Below are positions 1 through 5,217 of a stretch of 7,148 bases of DNA, piece after piece. Made by a program: the position numbers and the translations under genes. Below the pieces are notes generated by a model. That model saw only the letters and a program-made list of their open reading frames with translations. It did not search any database and was not told where the DNA came from. This DNA comes from Kiritimatiellia bacterium. GTDB taxonomy: Bacteria > Verrucomicrobiota > Kiritimatiellia > RFP12 > UBA1067. The DNA lies in NCBI GenBank assembly GCA_017965685.1, contig JAGCPM010000029.1:1-7148 (forward strand), written 5' to 3'. Each line of letters begins with the position of its first letter. Position 1 is the first letter of the stretch.

Positions 1-19
1 CCATTCAACAACCGGCTTT

Positions 20-134
20 GCCGGTGGCCATAGAGGGGCTGAAATACCCGTTCCCATTCCGAACACGGCAGTCAAGCGCCCCTTCGCCAAGGGTAGTGCG
101 GGACCCGCCCGCGCGAGAGTAGGTCGCCGCCGGC
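20..134 (+). rRNA. rrf: 5S ribosomal RNA
   Basis: This is the 5S rRNA of the large ribosomal subunit. The conserved loop segments are visible: a CCATTCCGAACACGG-type block at 54-68, GGTAGTGCGGG around 91-101 and GCGAGAGTAGG at 113-123. The closing helix pairs GCCGGTGGC (20-28) with GCCGCCGGC (126-134), nine pairs including one G-T wobble. The length of about 115 bases fits the family. Ends are set by the closing helix and could be off by a base or two. It is probably the last gene of an rRNA operon whose 16S and 23S lie left of the window. The leader base-pairs with its own 5' strand: ACCGGC (11-16) and GCCGGT (20-25) around a TTT loop, which may matter for processing. Confidence 0.95.
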
Positions 135-151
135 TTTTTTTATTTCTTTTT
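126..151 (+). terminator. rRNA operon terminator formed by the 5S closing helix
   Basis: The 3' strand of the 5S closing helix (126-134) is followed at once by seven T (135-141) and a further T-rich stretch to 151. No separate hairpin exists between the 5S and tmk, so the 5S end helix itself probably acts as the terminator stem. This is inferred from the arrangement. Confidence 0.6.
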
Positions 152-164
152 CCGATTCCAAGAA

Positions 165-173
165 TGCTACAAT
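165..173 (+). promoter_or_regulatory. extended -10-like element overlapping the tmk start
   Basis: TGCTACAAT matches an extended -10 box, but it overlaps the tmk ATG (172-174). A transcript from it would start near 180, inside the gene, and no later in-frame start codon precedes the P-loop. No clear -35 is seen. It may be chance, or tmk may be read from another site in the 37-base gap after the 5S. It is listed because it resembles the other promoters in the window. Confidence 0.25.
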
Positions 174-810
174 GGATAGAAAAGGGCGATTCATAACATT
201 CGAAGGCGGCGAGGGCTGCGGGAAATCCACCCAGACAAGGCTCCTCGCCGATTTCCTCTCCGCTTCCGGCAGGGAAGTTCTGCTCGTCCGCGAACCCGGC
301 GGCACCGGCCTCGGTGAATCGATACGCTCGATTCTAAAGGCGAAAGGCGGCGACGAGCCTTGTGACAGGGCGGAACTCTTTCTATTTCTCGCGGCCCGGG
401 CACAGCTCGTAGAAAAAGTCCTGAAGCCTGCGCTTGAAGAGGGAAAGTGGATTGTCTGCGACAGGTTCTTCGACTCGACGGTCGCCTATCAGGGTTATGG
501 TCGGGGCATGGACATAGCCCAGATACTTGCTGCCAATTCTTTCGCCTGCGCGGGACTGCGTCCAGACGTCACTTTTCTTCTGGACCTCGACCTTGATGCG
601 GCCCGAAACAGGATGAGGGGGCGCGAGGCAGCGACCAACACCGAGGCCGACAGGATAGAACTCGCCGGCGACGGATTCCACTCGCGGTTGCGACAGGGCT
701 TTCTTGACCTCGCCTCGAAAGAGCCGGAGCGCATCAAGGTGATTGACGCTTCGCGCAGTGTGGACGAGATCGCCGACGAGATAAGAGCCAAATTTGACTG
801 GACTATCTGA
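172..810 (+). CDS. tmk: thymidylate kinase (dTMP kinase)
   Basis: Cytosolic dTMP kinase phosphorylates dTMP to dTDP with ATP, an essential step in dTTP synthesis. The 212-residue length is typical. In order: the P-loop GGEGCGKST at residues 12-20, the dTMP-binding REPGGT at 40-45, the DRF motif at 97-99, TVAYQG at 103-108, and an arginine-rich lid segment near 145-151 (RNRMRGR). The ATG at 172 is the only reasonable start: it places FITFEG right after the N-terminus as in the family, and no other in-frame start codon lies between it and the P-loop. There is no Shine-Dalgarno before it. It follows the 5S gene and precedes the ferredoxin by 56 bases, whose promoter lies in the tmk 3' end and the gap. 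Identification is secure; initiation is not. Confidence 0.96.
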   Translation: MDRKGRFITFEGGEGCGKSTQTRLLADFLSASGREVLLVREPGGTGLGESIRSILKAKGGDEPCDRAELFLFLAARAQLVEKVLKPALEEGKWIVCDRFFDSTVAYQGYGRGMDIAQILAANSFACAGLRPDVTFLLDLDLDAARNRMRGREAATNTEADRIELAGDGFHSRLRQGFLDLASKEPERIKVIDASRSVDEIADEIRAKFDWTI

Positions 811-828
811 ATTGGTATTTGCTATAAT
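799..828 (+). promoter_or_regulatory. promoter of the ferredoxin gene
   Basis: An extended -10, TGCTATAAT (820-828), contains a perfect TATAAT at 823-828. The best -35 at 18-base spacing is TGGACT (799-804), which overlaps the tmk stop. A better-looking TTGACT at 794-799 is 23 bases from the -10, too far. The transcript should start near 835, leaving a leader of about 30 bases with a good ribosome binding site. Inferred from consensus matching. Confidence 0.65.
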
Positions 829-866
829 ACGCGTATCTTCAACAACACAACAGAAGGAGAAACAAA

Positions 867-1037
867 ATGGCACATCAGATAGCGGCGGACAAGTGCGTGT
901 CCTGCGGTTGCTGCAAGGACGCTTGCCCTGCGGAGGCGATTTCGGAGGGAACCCCCTACTCGATCGATCCCGACAAGTGCGTCGACTGCGGCGCGTGCGC
1001 GGCTCAGTGCCCGAGCGAGGCTATCGCGCAGGCCTGA
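867..1037 (+). CDS. 2[4Fe-4S] ferredoxin, clostridial type
   Basis: A 56-residue low-potential electron carrier of the soluble bacterial ferredoxin family. Two cysteine sets are complete: C10-C13-C16-C20-Pro and C38-C41-C44-C48-Pro, each CxxCxxCxxxCP, so it should hold two 4Fe-4S clusters. The two halves are recognisably duplicated (DKCVSCG and DKCVDCG; PAEAI and PSEAI). C15 is an extra cysteine next to a ligand. The start has a clear ribosome binding site, AGAAGGAGA (852-860), six bases before ATG. The gene is a single-gene unit with its own promoter and terminator. Such ferredoxins typically serve anaerobic redox enzymes such as pyruvate:ferredoxin oxidoreductase or hydrogenases; the partner here cannot be told. 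An overlapping longer frame at 794-1123 is only a shadow of this gene. Confidence 0.95.
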   Translation: MAHQIAADKCVSCGCCKDACPAEAISEGTPYSIDPDKCVDCGACAAQCPSEAIAQA

Positions 1038-1063
1038 GAACTGCGGAAATTTGCGCAGAAATG

Positions 1064-1097
1064 ACGTCCGGGGCACTAGCCTCCGGGCGTTTTTTTT
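1064..1097 (+). terminator. intrinsic terminator after the ferredoxin gene
   Basis: ACGTCCGG (1064-1071) pairs with CCGGGCGT (1083-1090), with one G-T wobble. GGC/GCC stacks inside around an ACTA loop, with a single bulged T at 1082. Eight T follow (1090-1097). It separates the ferredoxin unit from the yihY operon. Confidence 0.9.
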
Positions 1098-1105
1098 GGT
1101 ATACT
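1097..1105 (+). promoter_or_regulatory. extended -10 promoter of the yihY operon
   Basis: TGGTATACT has the TG of an extended -10 and TATACT at 1100-1105. The position for a -35 falls inside the ferredoxin terminator and shows no match. Transcription would be expected at about 1112-1113, exactly at the yihY ATG (1113), suggesting a leaderless mRNA. The T-run of the terminator supplies the first bases of the element. Confidence 0.55.
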
Positions 1106-1112
1106 ACTGAAT

Positions 1113-2111
1113 ATGAAAAATAACTTTTCCTCCTGGAAGATCGTCATCTTCGCTAAGAGCGCGCTAAAGTCGTTCCTCGACAACCATTGTTCCATGCATG
1201 CGGCCGGCCTCACTTACTTCTCGATGCTGGCTCTGGTGCCGATACTCTGCATACTCCTTCTGGCGGCCAAAACATTCGGCGCCGATGATCTCGTCCGTCG
1301 CCACATAAACGAGCGCATCGACGCGATGATCGTGCAAATAGAGGAAAGCCAAAGTGAGACGGATTTCCTCGGCCAGCTTCTCACAACGATTGTCACCACC
1401 GACGAGGAAACGGCAGAGGCGCGCAAGACTGTGGCGACAAGCCTCGGCGGCAAGGCGCGCGAAGTCACGAACGCCATATTCGAGCGGATCGACAACTTCG
1501 ACGTCGGCACTCTGGGGTGGATAGGGTTTATACTGCTCTTGTGGACGGTCATCAGCTCGATAGGGATGGTCGAGGTCAGCTTCAACGAGATATGGGATGT
1601 TGCGAAGCCGCGTCCGATCTGGAAAAGGGCGCTGAGCTATCTTTCCGTGGTGATTATCCTGCCCGTCATCGGCGCGCTCGCGATGTCGATGCCGATACTC
1701 AACATCGTCAAGAACATAATAATCGCGACCCTTGGCGCGACATGGCTCACCGAATGGGTCTCGACCGGACTGATATGGTTCCTCGATTCATTGATATTCC
1801 GCATGGCCATAGCGATGACATTCGCGACGCTTGATTTTGCGTTCCTGTTTCTCGCGCTGCCGAACTGCAAGGTCGACTTTCACGACGCAGTGAAGGGCGG
1901 CGCGATAACGGCCGTCATGTTCGGCCTCTGGATGAAGATCTGCACAATCGCGCAGGTGGGAGTCGCGAAGTCCAGCGCGTTGTACGGCTCTTTCGCGTTC
2001 CTTCCGATAATCCTGGCGTGGCTCTACATGAGCTGGCAGATAATTCTCGCTGGCGCCGTGTTCACGCGCGCCTTCCGCGATTTGCGCGTCAATGGCGGAG
2101 GTGTCGAATGA
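1113..2111 (+). CDS. yihY: YihY/BrkB-family inner-membrane protein
   Basis: A polytopic membrane protein of the YihY/BrkB (UPF0761) family, 332 residues. Family hallmarks are AAGLTYFSMLALVPIL at 30-45 (first membrane segment), the IGMVEVSFNEIWDV block near 160-175, and a C-terminal SALYGSFAFLPIILAWLYMS stretch. About six hydrophobic helices are visible, with a soluble acidic loop between the first and second (about residues 55-125). Some members were once called ribonuclease BN, a name since shown to be wrong; the true function is unsettled. The ATG at 1113 has no ribosome binding site and sits eight bases after a -10 box. The stop overlaps the next ATG (ATGA at 2108-2111), so translation is probably coupled to the reductase. 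Family confident, role unknown. Confidence 0.9.
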   Translation: MKNNFSSWKIVIFAKSALKSFLDNHCSMHAAGLTYFSMLALVPILCILLLAAKTFGADDLVRRHINERIDAMIVQIEESQSETDFLGQLLTTIVTTDEETAEARKTVATSLGGKAREVTNAIFERIDNFDVGTLGWIGFILLLWTVISSIGMVEVSFNEIWDVAKPRPIWKRALSYLSVVIILPVIGALAMSMPILNIVKNIIIATLGATWLTEWVSTGLIWFLDSLIFRMAIAMTFATLDFAFLFLALPNCKVDFHDAVKGGAITAVMFGLWMKICTIAQVGVAKSSALYGSFAFLPIILAWLYMSWQIILAGAVFTRAFRDLRVNGGGVE

Positions 2112-2974
2112 AGATTGTCGTAACAGGCGGGAAAGGAATGCTGGGGCGGACTCTGCAGGAAGAGTTCGCCGACGCGGAAGTCGTTGTGGCCGACCTGCCT
2201 GAGTGGGACATATTGGATTGCGACACGTTCACGGAAAAGCTCGTCGTGGAAAAGCCGGATGCGGTAATCCACTGCGCGGCGATGACGAAGGTCGATGACT
2301 GCGAAACGAACAGGGAGCTCGCGTTCAGGCTCAACGAGGAAGGAACGCGCAACGTGGCGCTGGCGGCTAAGTCCTGCGGAGCCAGGCTTTTCGCGATATC
2401 GACGGATTACGTTTTCAGCGGGGACGCCCCGAAAGAGAAGTGGGCGTGGGGCGAGCTGGACATCCCTCGGCCGCGCACGGTGTACGGCGCGAGCAAGTTC
2501 GCCGGCGAGCGGATGGTCGAGATGATATATCCCGAAAACTCAGTCGTTCTGCGCATCGCGTGGCTGTACGGCGCGGGCGGGCCGAGCTTCGTGCACACGA
2601 TGGTCAAACTCGGCGCTGACGGAAACGCCGCGCCGCTGAAGGTTGTGGACGATCAGGTTGGCAATCCCACCTCCGCCAAGACCGTCGCCCGCGCGATAAG
2701 GTTCCTCATGTCGCGTCCCGACGTAAGCGGAACTGTGCACGGCACGTGCGAAGGAATCGTTTCATGGCACGGTTTCGCCGAGGAGATAAAGCGGCTCATG
2801 GGCGAAAGGTTTCCGCGTTCAATCGTTCCCTGCAAGACGGAAGAGTTCCCCCGCCCTGCGCCCCGCCCGAAAAACAGCGCGCTTCGGAAGAGCGTCCTGA
2901 ATGTTCTTGGATACCGAACGGCGCCGTGGCAGGAGGCGCTTGCCGAATTCATCAAGGAGGAGTTCGGCGAATGA
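2108..2974 (+). CDS. rfbD: dTDP-4-dehydrorhamnose reductase (RmlD-type)
   Basis: An extended short-chain dehydrogenase that reduces dTDP-4-dehydro-L-rhamnose to dTDP-L-rhamnose, the last step of rhamnose donor synthesis for surface polysaccharides. It has 288 residues, normal for the family. Visible motifs: TGGKGMLG at 6-13 (Rossmann glycine motif), STDYVFSG at 98-105, the catalytic YGASK (Y126, K130), RIAWLYG at 149-155, and DDQVGNPTSA at 181-190, typical of RmlD. PRPKNSAL near 252-259 fits the substrate end. The chosen ATG at 2108 has GGAGG (2097-2101) six bases upstream and starts right at the Rossmann strand; a longer in-frame start at 2018 would lie within yihY and add an arginine-rich tail with no counterpart. 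No rmlA, rmlB or rmlC lies nearby, so a related nucleotide-sugar reductase remains possible. Confidence 0.88.
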   Translation: MKIVVTGGKGMLGRTLQEEFADAEVVVADLPEWDILDCDTFTEKLVVEKPDAVIHCAAMTKVDDCETNRELAFRLNEEGTRNVALAAKSCGARLFAISTDYVFSGDAPKEKWAWGELDIPRPRTVYGASKFAGERMVEMIYPENSVVLRIAWLYGAGGPSFVHTMVKLGADGNAAPLKVVDDQVGNPTSAKTVARAIRFLMSRPDVSGTVHGTCEGIVSWHGFAEEIKRLMGERFPRSIVPCKTEEFPRPAPRPKNSALRKSVLNVLGYRTAPWQEALAEFIKEEFGE

Positions 2975-4176
2975 AGTTCCATCTTGTCGGAATCGGCGGC
3001 GTGGGAATGAGCGCGCTTGCGACGCTTCTCGCGAAGCAAGGCAATGCTGTGACAGGGGCGGACAGGAATCTCTCTTCGCCCAATATCGCGTTTCTGCGCG
3101 CGATGGGTATCGAATGCTTTCCGGATGATGGCAGCGGGGTGGACTCATCGACCGGCGAAATAATAGTTTCGACAGCGATAGAGGATACGAACGCCGCGCT
3201 CGCGAAGGCTAGGGAACTTGGAATCCCGGTCGTGCATCGCGCGGCGGCGCTGTCGAAGGCCCTTTCCTTAAAGAAGCTTGTCGCAGTGGTCGGCACGTGC
3301 GGAAAATCGACCGTCACCGCGATGCTGGGTCACGTGCTCGCTGGATGCGGATTCGATCCCGTCTGCGTAAACGGCGCGAACGTTCCGGGCTGGACAGGCG
3401 CGGTCAGGTTCGGCGCTGGGGAGTATGCCGTCGCCGAGGTCGACGAGAGCGACAAGTCGCTCGTGGCCTTCCACCCTTCGGCCGCAATTGTCACGAACGC
3501 ATCCGCCGACCATTATTCCAAGGAAGAAATGGACGAGGTATTCGATGCGTTCGTAAAGGATGTGCCCGGCCCCGTTATCGACGGCAGGAATAAGGATTAT
3601 GGCGAAGTTCCGGTTTCTATGCCCGGCCGCCACAATGCGCAGAATGCGGCTCTCGCGCTCGCGATGGCTGTAAAGCTTGGCTGCGACGAACAGGCGGCGC
3701 GAAAGGCGCTCATGTCGTTTTGCGGCGTGGAACGCCGGCTTCAGCGCCATGGCGAACGCGTCTACGATGATTACGCCCACAACCCCGAAAAGCTCCAAGC
3801 GATGATTTCCACCGTCGCTGCCGCGCACAAGGATGGTGGAGTGTGCGTGATATGGCGTCCTCACGGATATGCGCCGTTGCGCAAGATGCTCGCCGCGCTC
3901 GGCGACATGTTTTCCGCCACGCTGCGCGAGAAGGACAAGCTTCTTCTCCTGCCCGTGTACGATGCGGGCGGAACGACAGACAGGTCGATCAACTCCCAGG
4001 CACTGCGCGATCTGCTGCCGGACGGCCGCTGCGAACTCGTGGCGGACCACGACGCCGCCTTCAGGTGGGTCGCCGCCAACAAGGACCGCTTCGCCGCCTT
4101 CGTACCGTGCGGAGCGCGCGACGTGGATCTTCCGAAGCTCGCCGACAGGATCGGGTTATGCGTGTCCTCGTGCTGA
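2971..4176 (+). CDS. murC: compact MurC-type UDP-N-acetylmuramate--L-alanine ligase
   Basis: A Mur ligase, most likely the cytosolic enzyme that adds L-alanine to UDP-MurNAc with ATP. N-terminal GIGGVGMSALA (7-17) is the MurC/Mpl signature. The ATP loop is VGTCGKST (107-114), where MurC usually has GTHGKTT. DESD (158-161), TNxxxDH (175-181), GRHNAQNAA (219-227), DDYAHNP (266-272) and RPHGY (296-300) follow in family order. At 401 residues it is short against the 450-490 usual; only about 58 residues separate DESD and GRHN, where E. coli MurC has roughly 110. The ATG at 2971 is chosen because it opens the signature strand, overlaps the rfbD stop (ATGA) and has AAGGAGG (2954-2960) upstream; a start at 2746 would add 75 residues unlike the family. 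Mpl, the recycling ligase, is the main alternative. Confidence 0.82.
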   Translation: MKFHLVGIGGVGMSALATLLAKQGNAVTGADRNLSSPNIAFLRAMGIECFPDDGSGVDSSTGEIIVSTAIEDTNAALAKARELGIPVVHRAAALSKALSLKKLVAVVGTCGKSTVTAMLGHVLAGCGFDPVCVNGANVPGWTGAVRFGAGEYAVAEVDESDKSLVAFHPSAAIVTNASADHYSKEEMDEVFDAFVKDVPGPVIDGRNKDYGEVPVSMPGRHNAQNAALALAMAVKLGCDEQAARKALMSFCGVERRLQRHGERVYDDYAHNPEKLQAMISTVAAAHKDGGVCVIWRPHGYAPLRKMLAALGDMFSATLREKDKLLLLPVYDAGGTTDRSINSQALRDLLPDGRCELVADHDAAFRWVAANKDRFAAFVPCGARDVDLPKLADRIGLCVSSC

Positions 4177-4808
4177 ACGGGTGGGCCGCGAGCGAAAGGG
4201 CGTGGTCGCTCTGCTCCTTCAAGAGGGAGCGGGTGTTTTCGTATTCTGAAGAGCTAGACGGAGTCGCTTCGCGCGCTTTGGAGAAAGGAGATGGAAAGGC
4301 GGTTCTCGTAGGCTGGTCGATGGGCGGCTCTTACGCGTTGAAGCTCGCCACGCAGTTTCCTGAGAAAATCGGCGCTCTTGTCCTTGTGGCCGCGACCCCG
4401 CGCATGATGGAGGAAAAATCGTCCGGCTGGAAGGGCATGAGCGAGCGGCGGCTCAAGGCTTTCGAGTTTGCGGCGAAGACCATGGGCGGGGAAGGCCTGT
4501 TCGGTCCGCCGCCCGGAAAGCCCAATCCGTACGAACTCGACTCGGACGAAAATCTTGCGCGCGGCCTGAAGTATCTTGAGGAGACGGACGTCCGCAACGA
4601 GGTGGCGGCGTTCGCTTCGTCGCATCCTTCGCTTCCTGTCGCGATATTCCAGAGCGAGAGAGACGGCATCGTTCGCTCCTCGAACGCCGAGTGGCTCAAG
4701 AGCGTATTCCCGCAAGCGTCGCTCGAGATGGTCGCAGGCGGCGAGCACGCCTTGCCGATAATGATACCGGAGGCGATCGACCGCGCAGTCGAGACCTTAT
4801 TCTCATAG
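4158..4808 (+). CDS. alpha/beta hydrolase, BioH-like
   Basis: A small cytosolic alpha/beta hydrolase of 216 residues. NGWAAS (7-12) fits the oxyanion-hole turn, GWSMGG (52-57) the nucleophile elbow with S54, and D169 (SERDGIV) and H197 (GEHALPI) complete the triad. The GWSxGG elbow and N-terminal GW resemble BioH, the pimeloyl-ACP methyl ester esterase of biotin synthesis, but BioH is about 256 residues and the lid region here (about 82-145) is short and different. No bio gene is in view, so the substrate is open; MenH-like or another esterase is possible. The ATG at 4158 overlaps the murC end by 19 bases, with no strong ribosome binding site, so translation may depend on murC. It is probably the last gene of the operon; no clear intrinsic terminator follows. 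Confidence 0.8.
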   Translation: MRVLVLNGWAASERAWSLCSFKRERVFSYSEELDGVASRALEKGDGKAVLVGWSMGGSYALKLATQFPEKIGALVLVAATPRMMEEKSSGWKGMSERRLKAFEFAAKTMGGEGLFGPPPGKPNPYELDSDENLARGLKYLEETDVRNEVAAFASSHPSLPVAIFQSERDGIVRSSNAEWLKSVFPQASLEMVAGGEHALPIMIPEAIDRAVETLFS

Positions 4809-4879
4809 TACCGCGCGGAGGGTCGTAACATATCGTTGTTCAACGTGCCCCGGAAGAAATTTCGCGGGTTGGCGCGGAC

Positions 4880-4909
4880 TTGACGGATACAAGAAGGGTT
4901 TGATATACT
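4880..4909 (+). promoter_or_regulatory. promoter reading into the cas9 leader / candidate tracrRNA
   Basis: TTGACG (4880-4885) and TATACT (4904-4909) are 18 bases apart, and TG at 4901-4902 makes an extended -10 (TGATATACT). It is the best-matched complete promoter in the window. Transcription should begin near 4916. No gene of normal size follows for 300 bases, so the product is a structured RNA, the cas9 leader, or both. Confidence 0.7.
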
Positions 4910-4915
4910 ATACCG

Positions 4916-5122
4916 CACATAGGCAGGGAACTGATTTGGTCCGTCTAGTCTTCACCATGAGCCGACCGCTATGTGTGTAGATATTCATTTCGAGCCCGTT
5001 TGAAAGGAGTGTGTAAATGTTCGTGGTCAAGAGGAATGCCTATGCCTGATGGTTTGCTAAGGCATTGGGTAGATAAAGAAAGGATGCAACCGTGAAGTCG
5101 CATCCCTTAAACAACGCTTTTT
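4916..5122 (+). ncRNA. candidate tracrRNA of the type II CRISPR locus
   Basis: The 409-base gap between the hydrolase and cas9 (4809-5217) has no normal-sized gene. The 3' part, about 5060-5122, has the layout of a II-C tracrRNA tail: a GATAAAGAA linker, a hairpin AAGGATGC (5080-5087) with GCATCCCTT (5100-5108, one bulged C), then TTAAACAACGC and five T (5118-5122). This resembles the end of the Campylobacter jejuni tracrRNA as I remember it. A second hairpin pairs AATGCCT (5035-5041) with AGGCATT (5060-5066). The anti-repeat should lie upstream, around 5016-5075, but cannot be fixed without the CRISPR repeat. The 5' end is set only by the promoter at 4880-4909; a shorter form is possible. 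The rest of the gap, 5123-5204, holds only a weak hairpin (TAACC 5133-5137, GGTTA 5146-5150). Confidence 0.5.
5017..5049 (+). CDS. possible 10-codon leader peptide
   Basis: ATG at 5017 is preceded by a perfect AAAGGAG (5003-5009) at seven-base spacing and opens a frame of ten codons, MFVVKRNAYA, ending in TGA. The stop falls in the first of the small hairpins of the candidate tracrRNA. If translated, ribosomes would cover the region and could affect folding or downstream expression. It could equally be a chance frame; no homology is claimed. Confidence 0.25.
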   Translation: MFVVKRNAYA

Positions 5123-5204
5123 CTATCCGGTGTAACCAGCATAGCGGTTAGTGACGCGGTCTGCGTTATCTAACTTTGTCATAGTTCGACGTGTATTATA
5201 ACAT

Positions 5205-5211
5205 AAAGGAG
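5205..5211 (+). promoter_or_regulatory. ribosome binding site of cas9
   Basis: AAAGGAG lies six bases before the ATG at 5218. It is among the strongest sites in the window and marks that ATG as the start, which matters because the frame from it meets TGA at codon 12. Confidence 0.8.
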
Positions 5212-5217
5212 ATTATA

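Noticed and set aside
1113..2111. Naming the membrane protein ribonuclease BN
   Set aside because: That label was an early misassignment for the YihY family; the sequence is a polytopic membrane protein with no nuclease motif.
2018..4157. Longer starts for rfbD (2018), murC (2746) and the hydrolase (3843)
   Set aside because: The extensions lie in preceding genes, have shadow-like arginine-rich or proline-rich composition, and the inner ATGs sit at the true family N-termini; those of rfbD and murC also have ribosome binding sites.
4811..4875. Intrinsic terminator after the hydrolase gene
   Set aside because: Short palindromes occur (CCGCGCGG, GAAATTTC), but no stem is followed by a T-run.
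4978..5000. tRNA-like T-loop (TTCGAGCCC)
   Set aside because: No flanking T-stem, acceptor stem or anticodon arm can be formed around it.
5176..5202. Promoter directly before cas9 (TTGTCA with TATAAC or TATTAT)
   Set aside because: Spacing is 15 or 12 bases, and the transcript would start within or right at the ribosome binding site (5205-5211), destroying it. The promoter at 4880-4909 is better.
4809..5217. CRISPR array in the cas9 leader
   Set aside because: No unit of 30-40 bases recurs; only a 14-base imperfect repeat is present.
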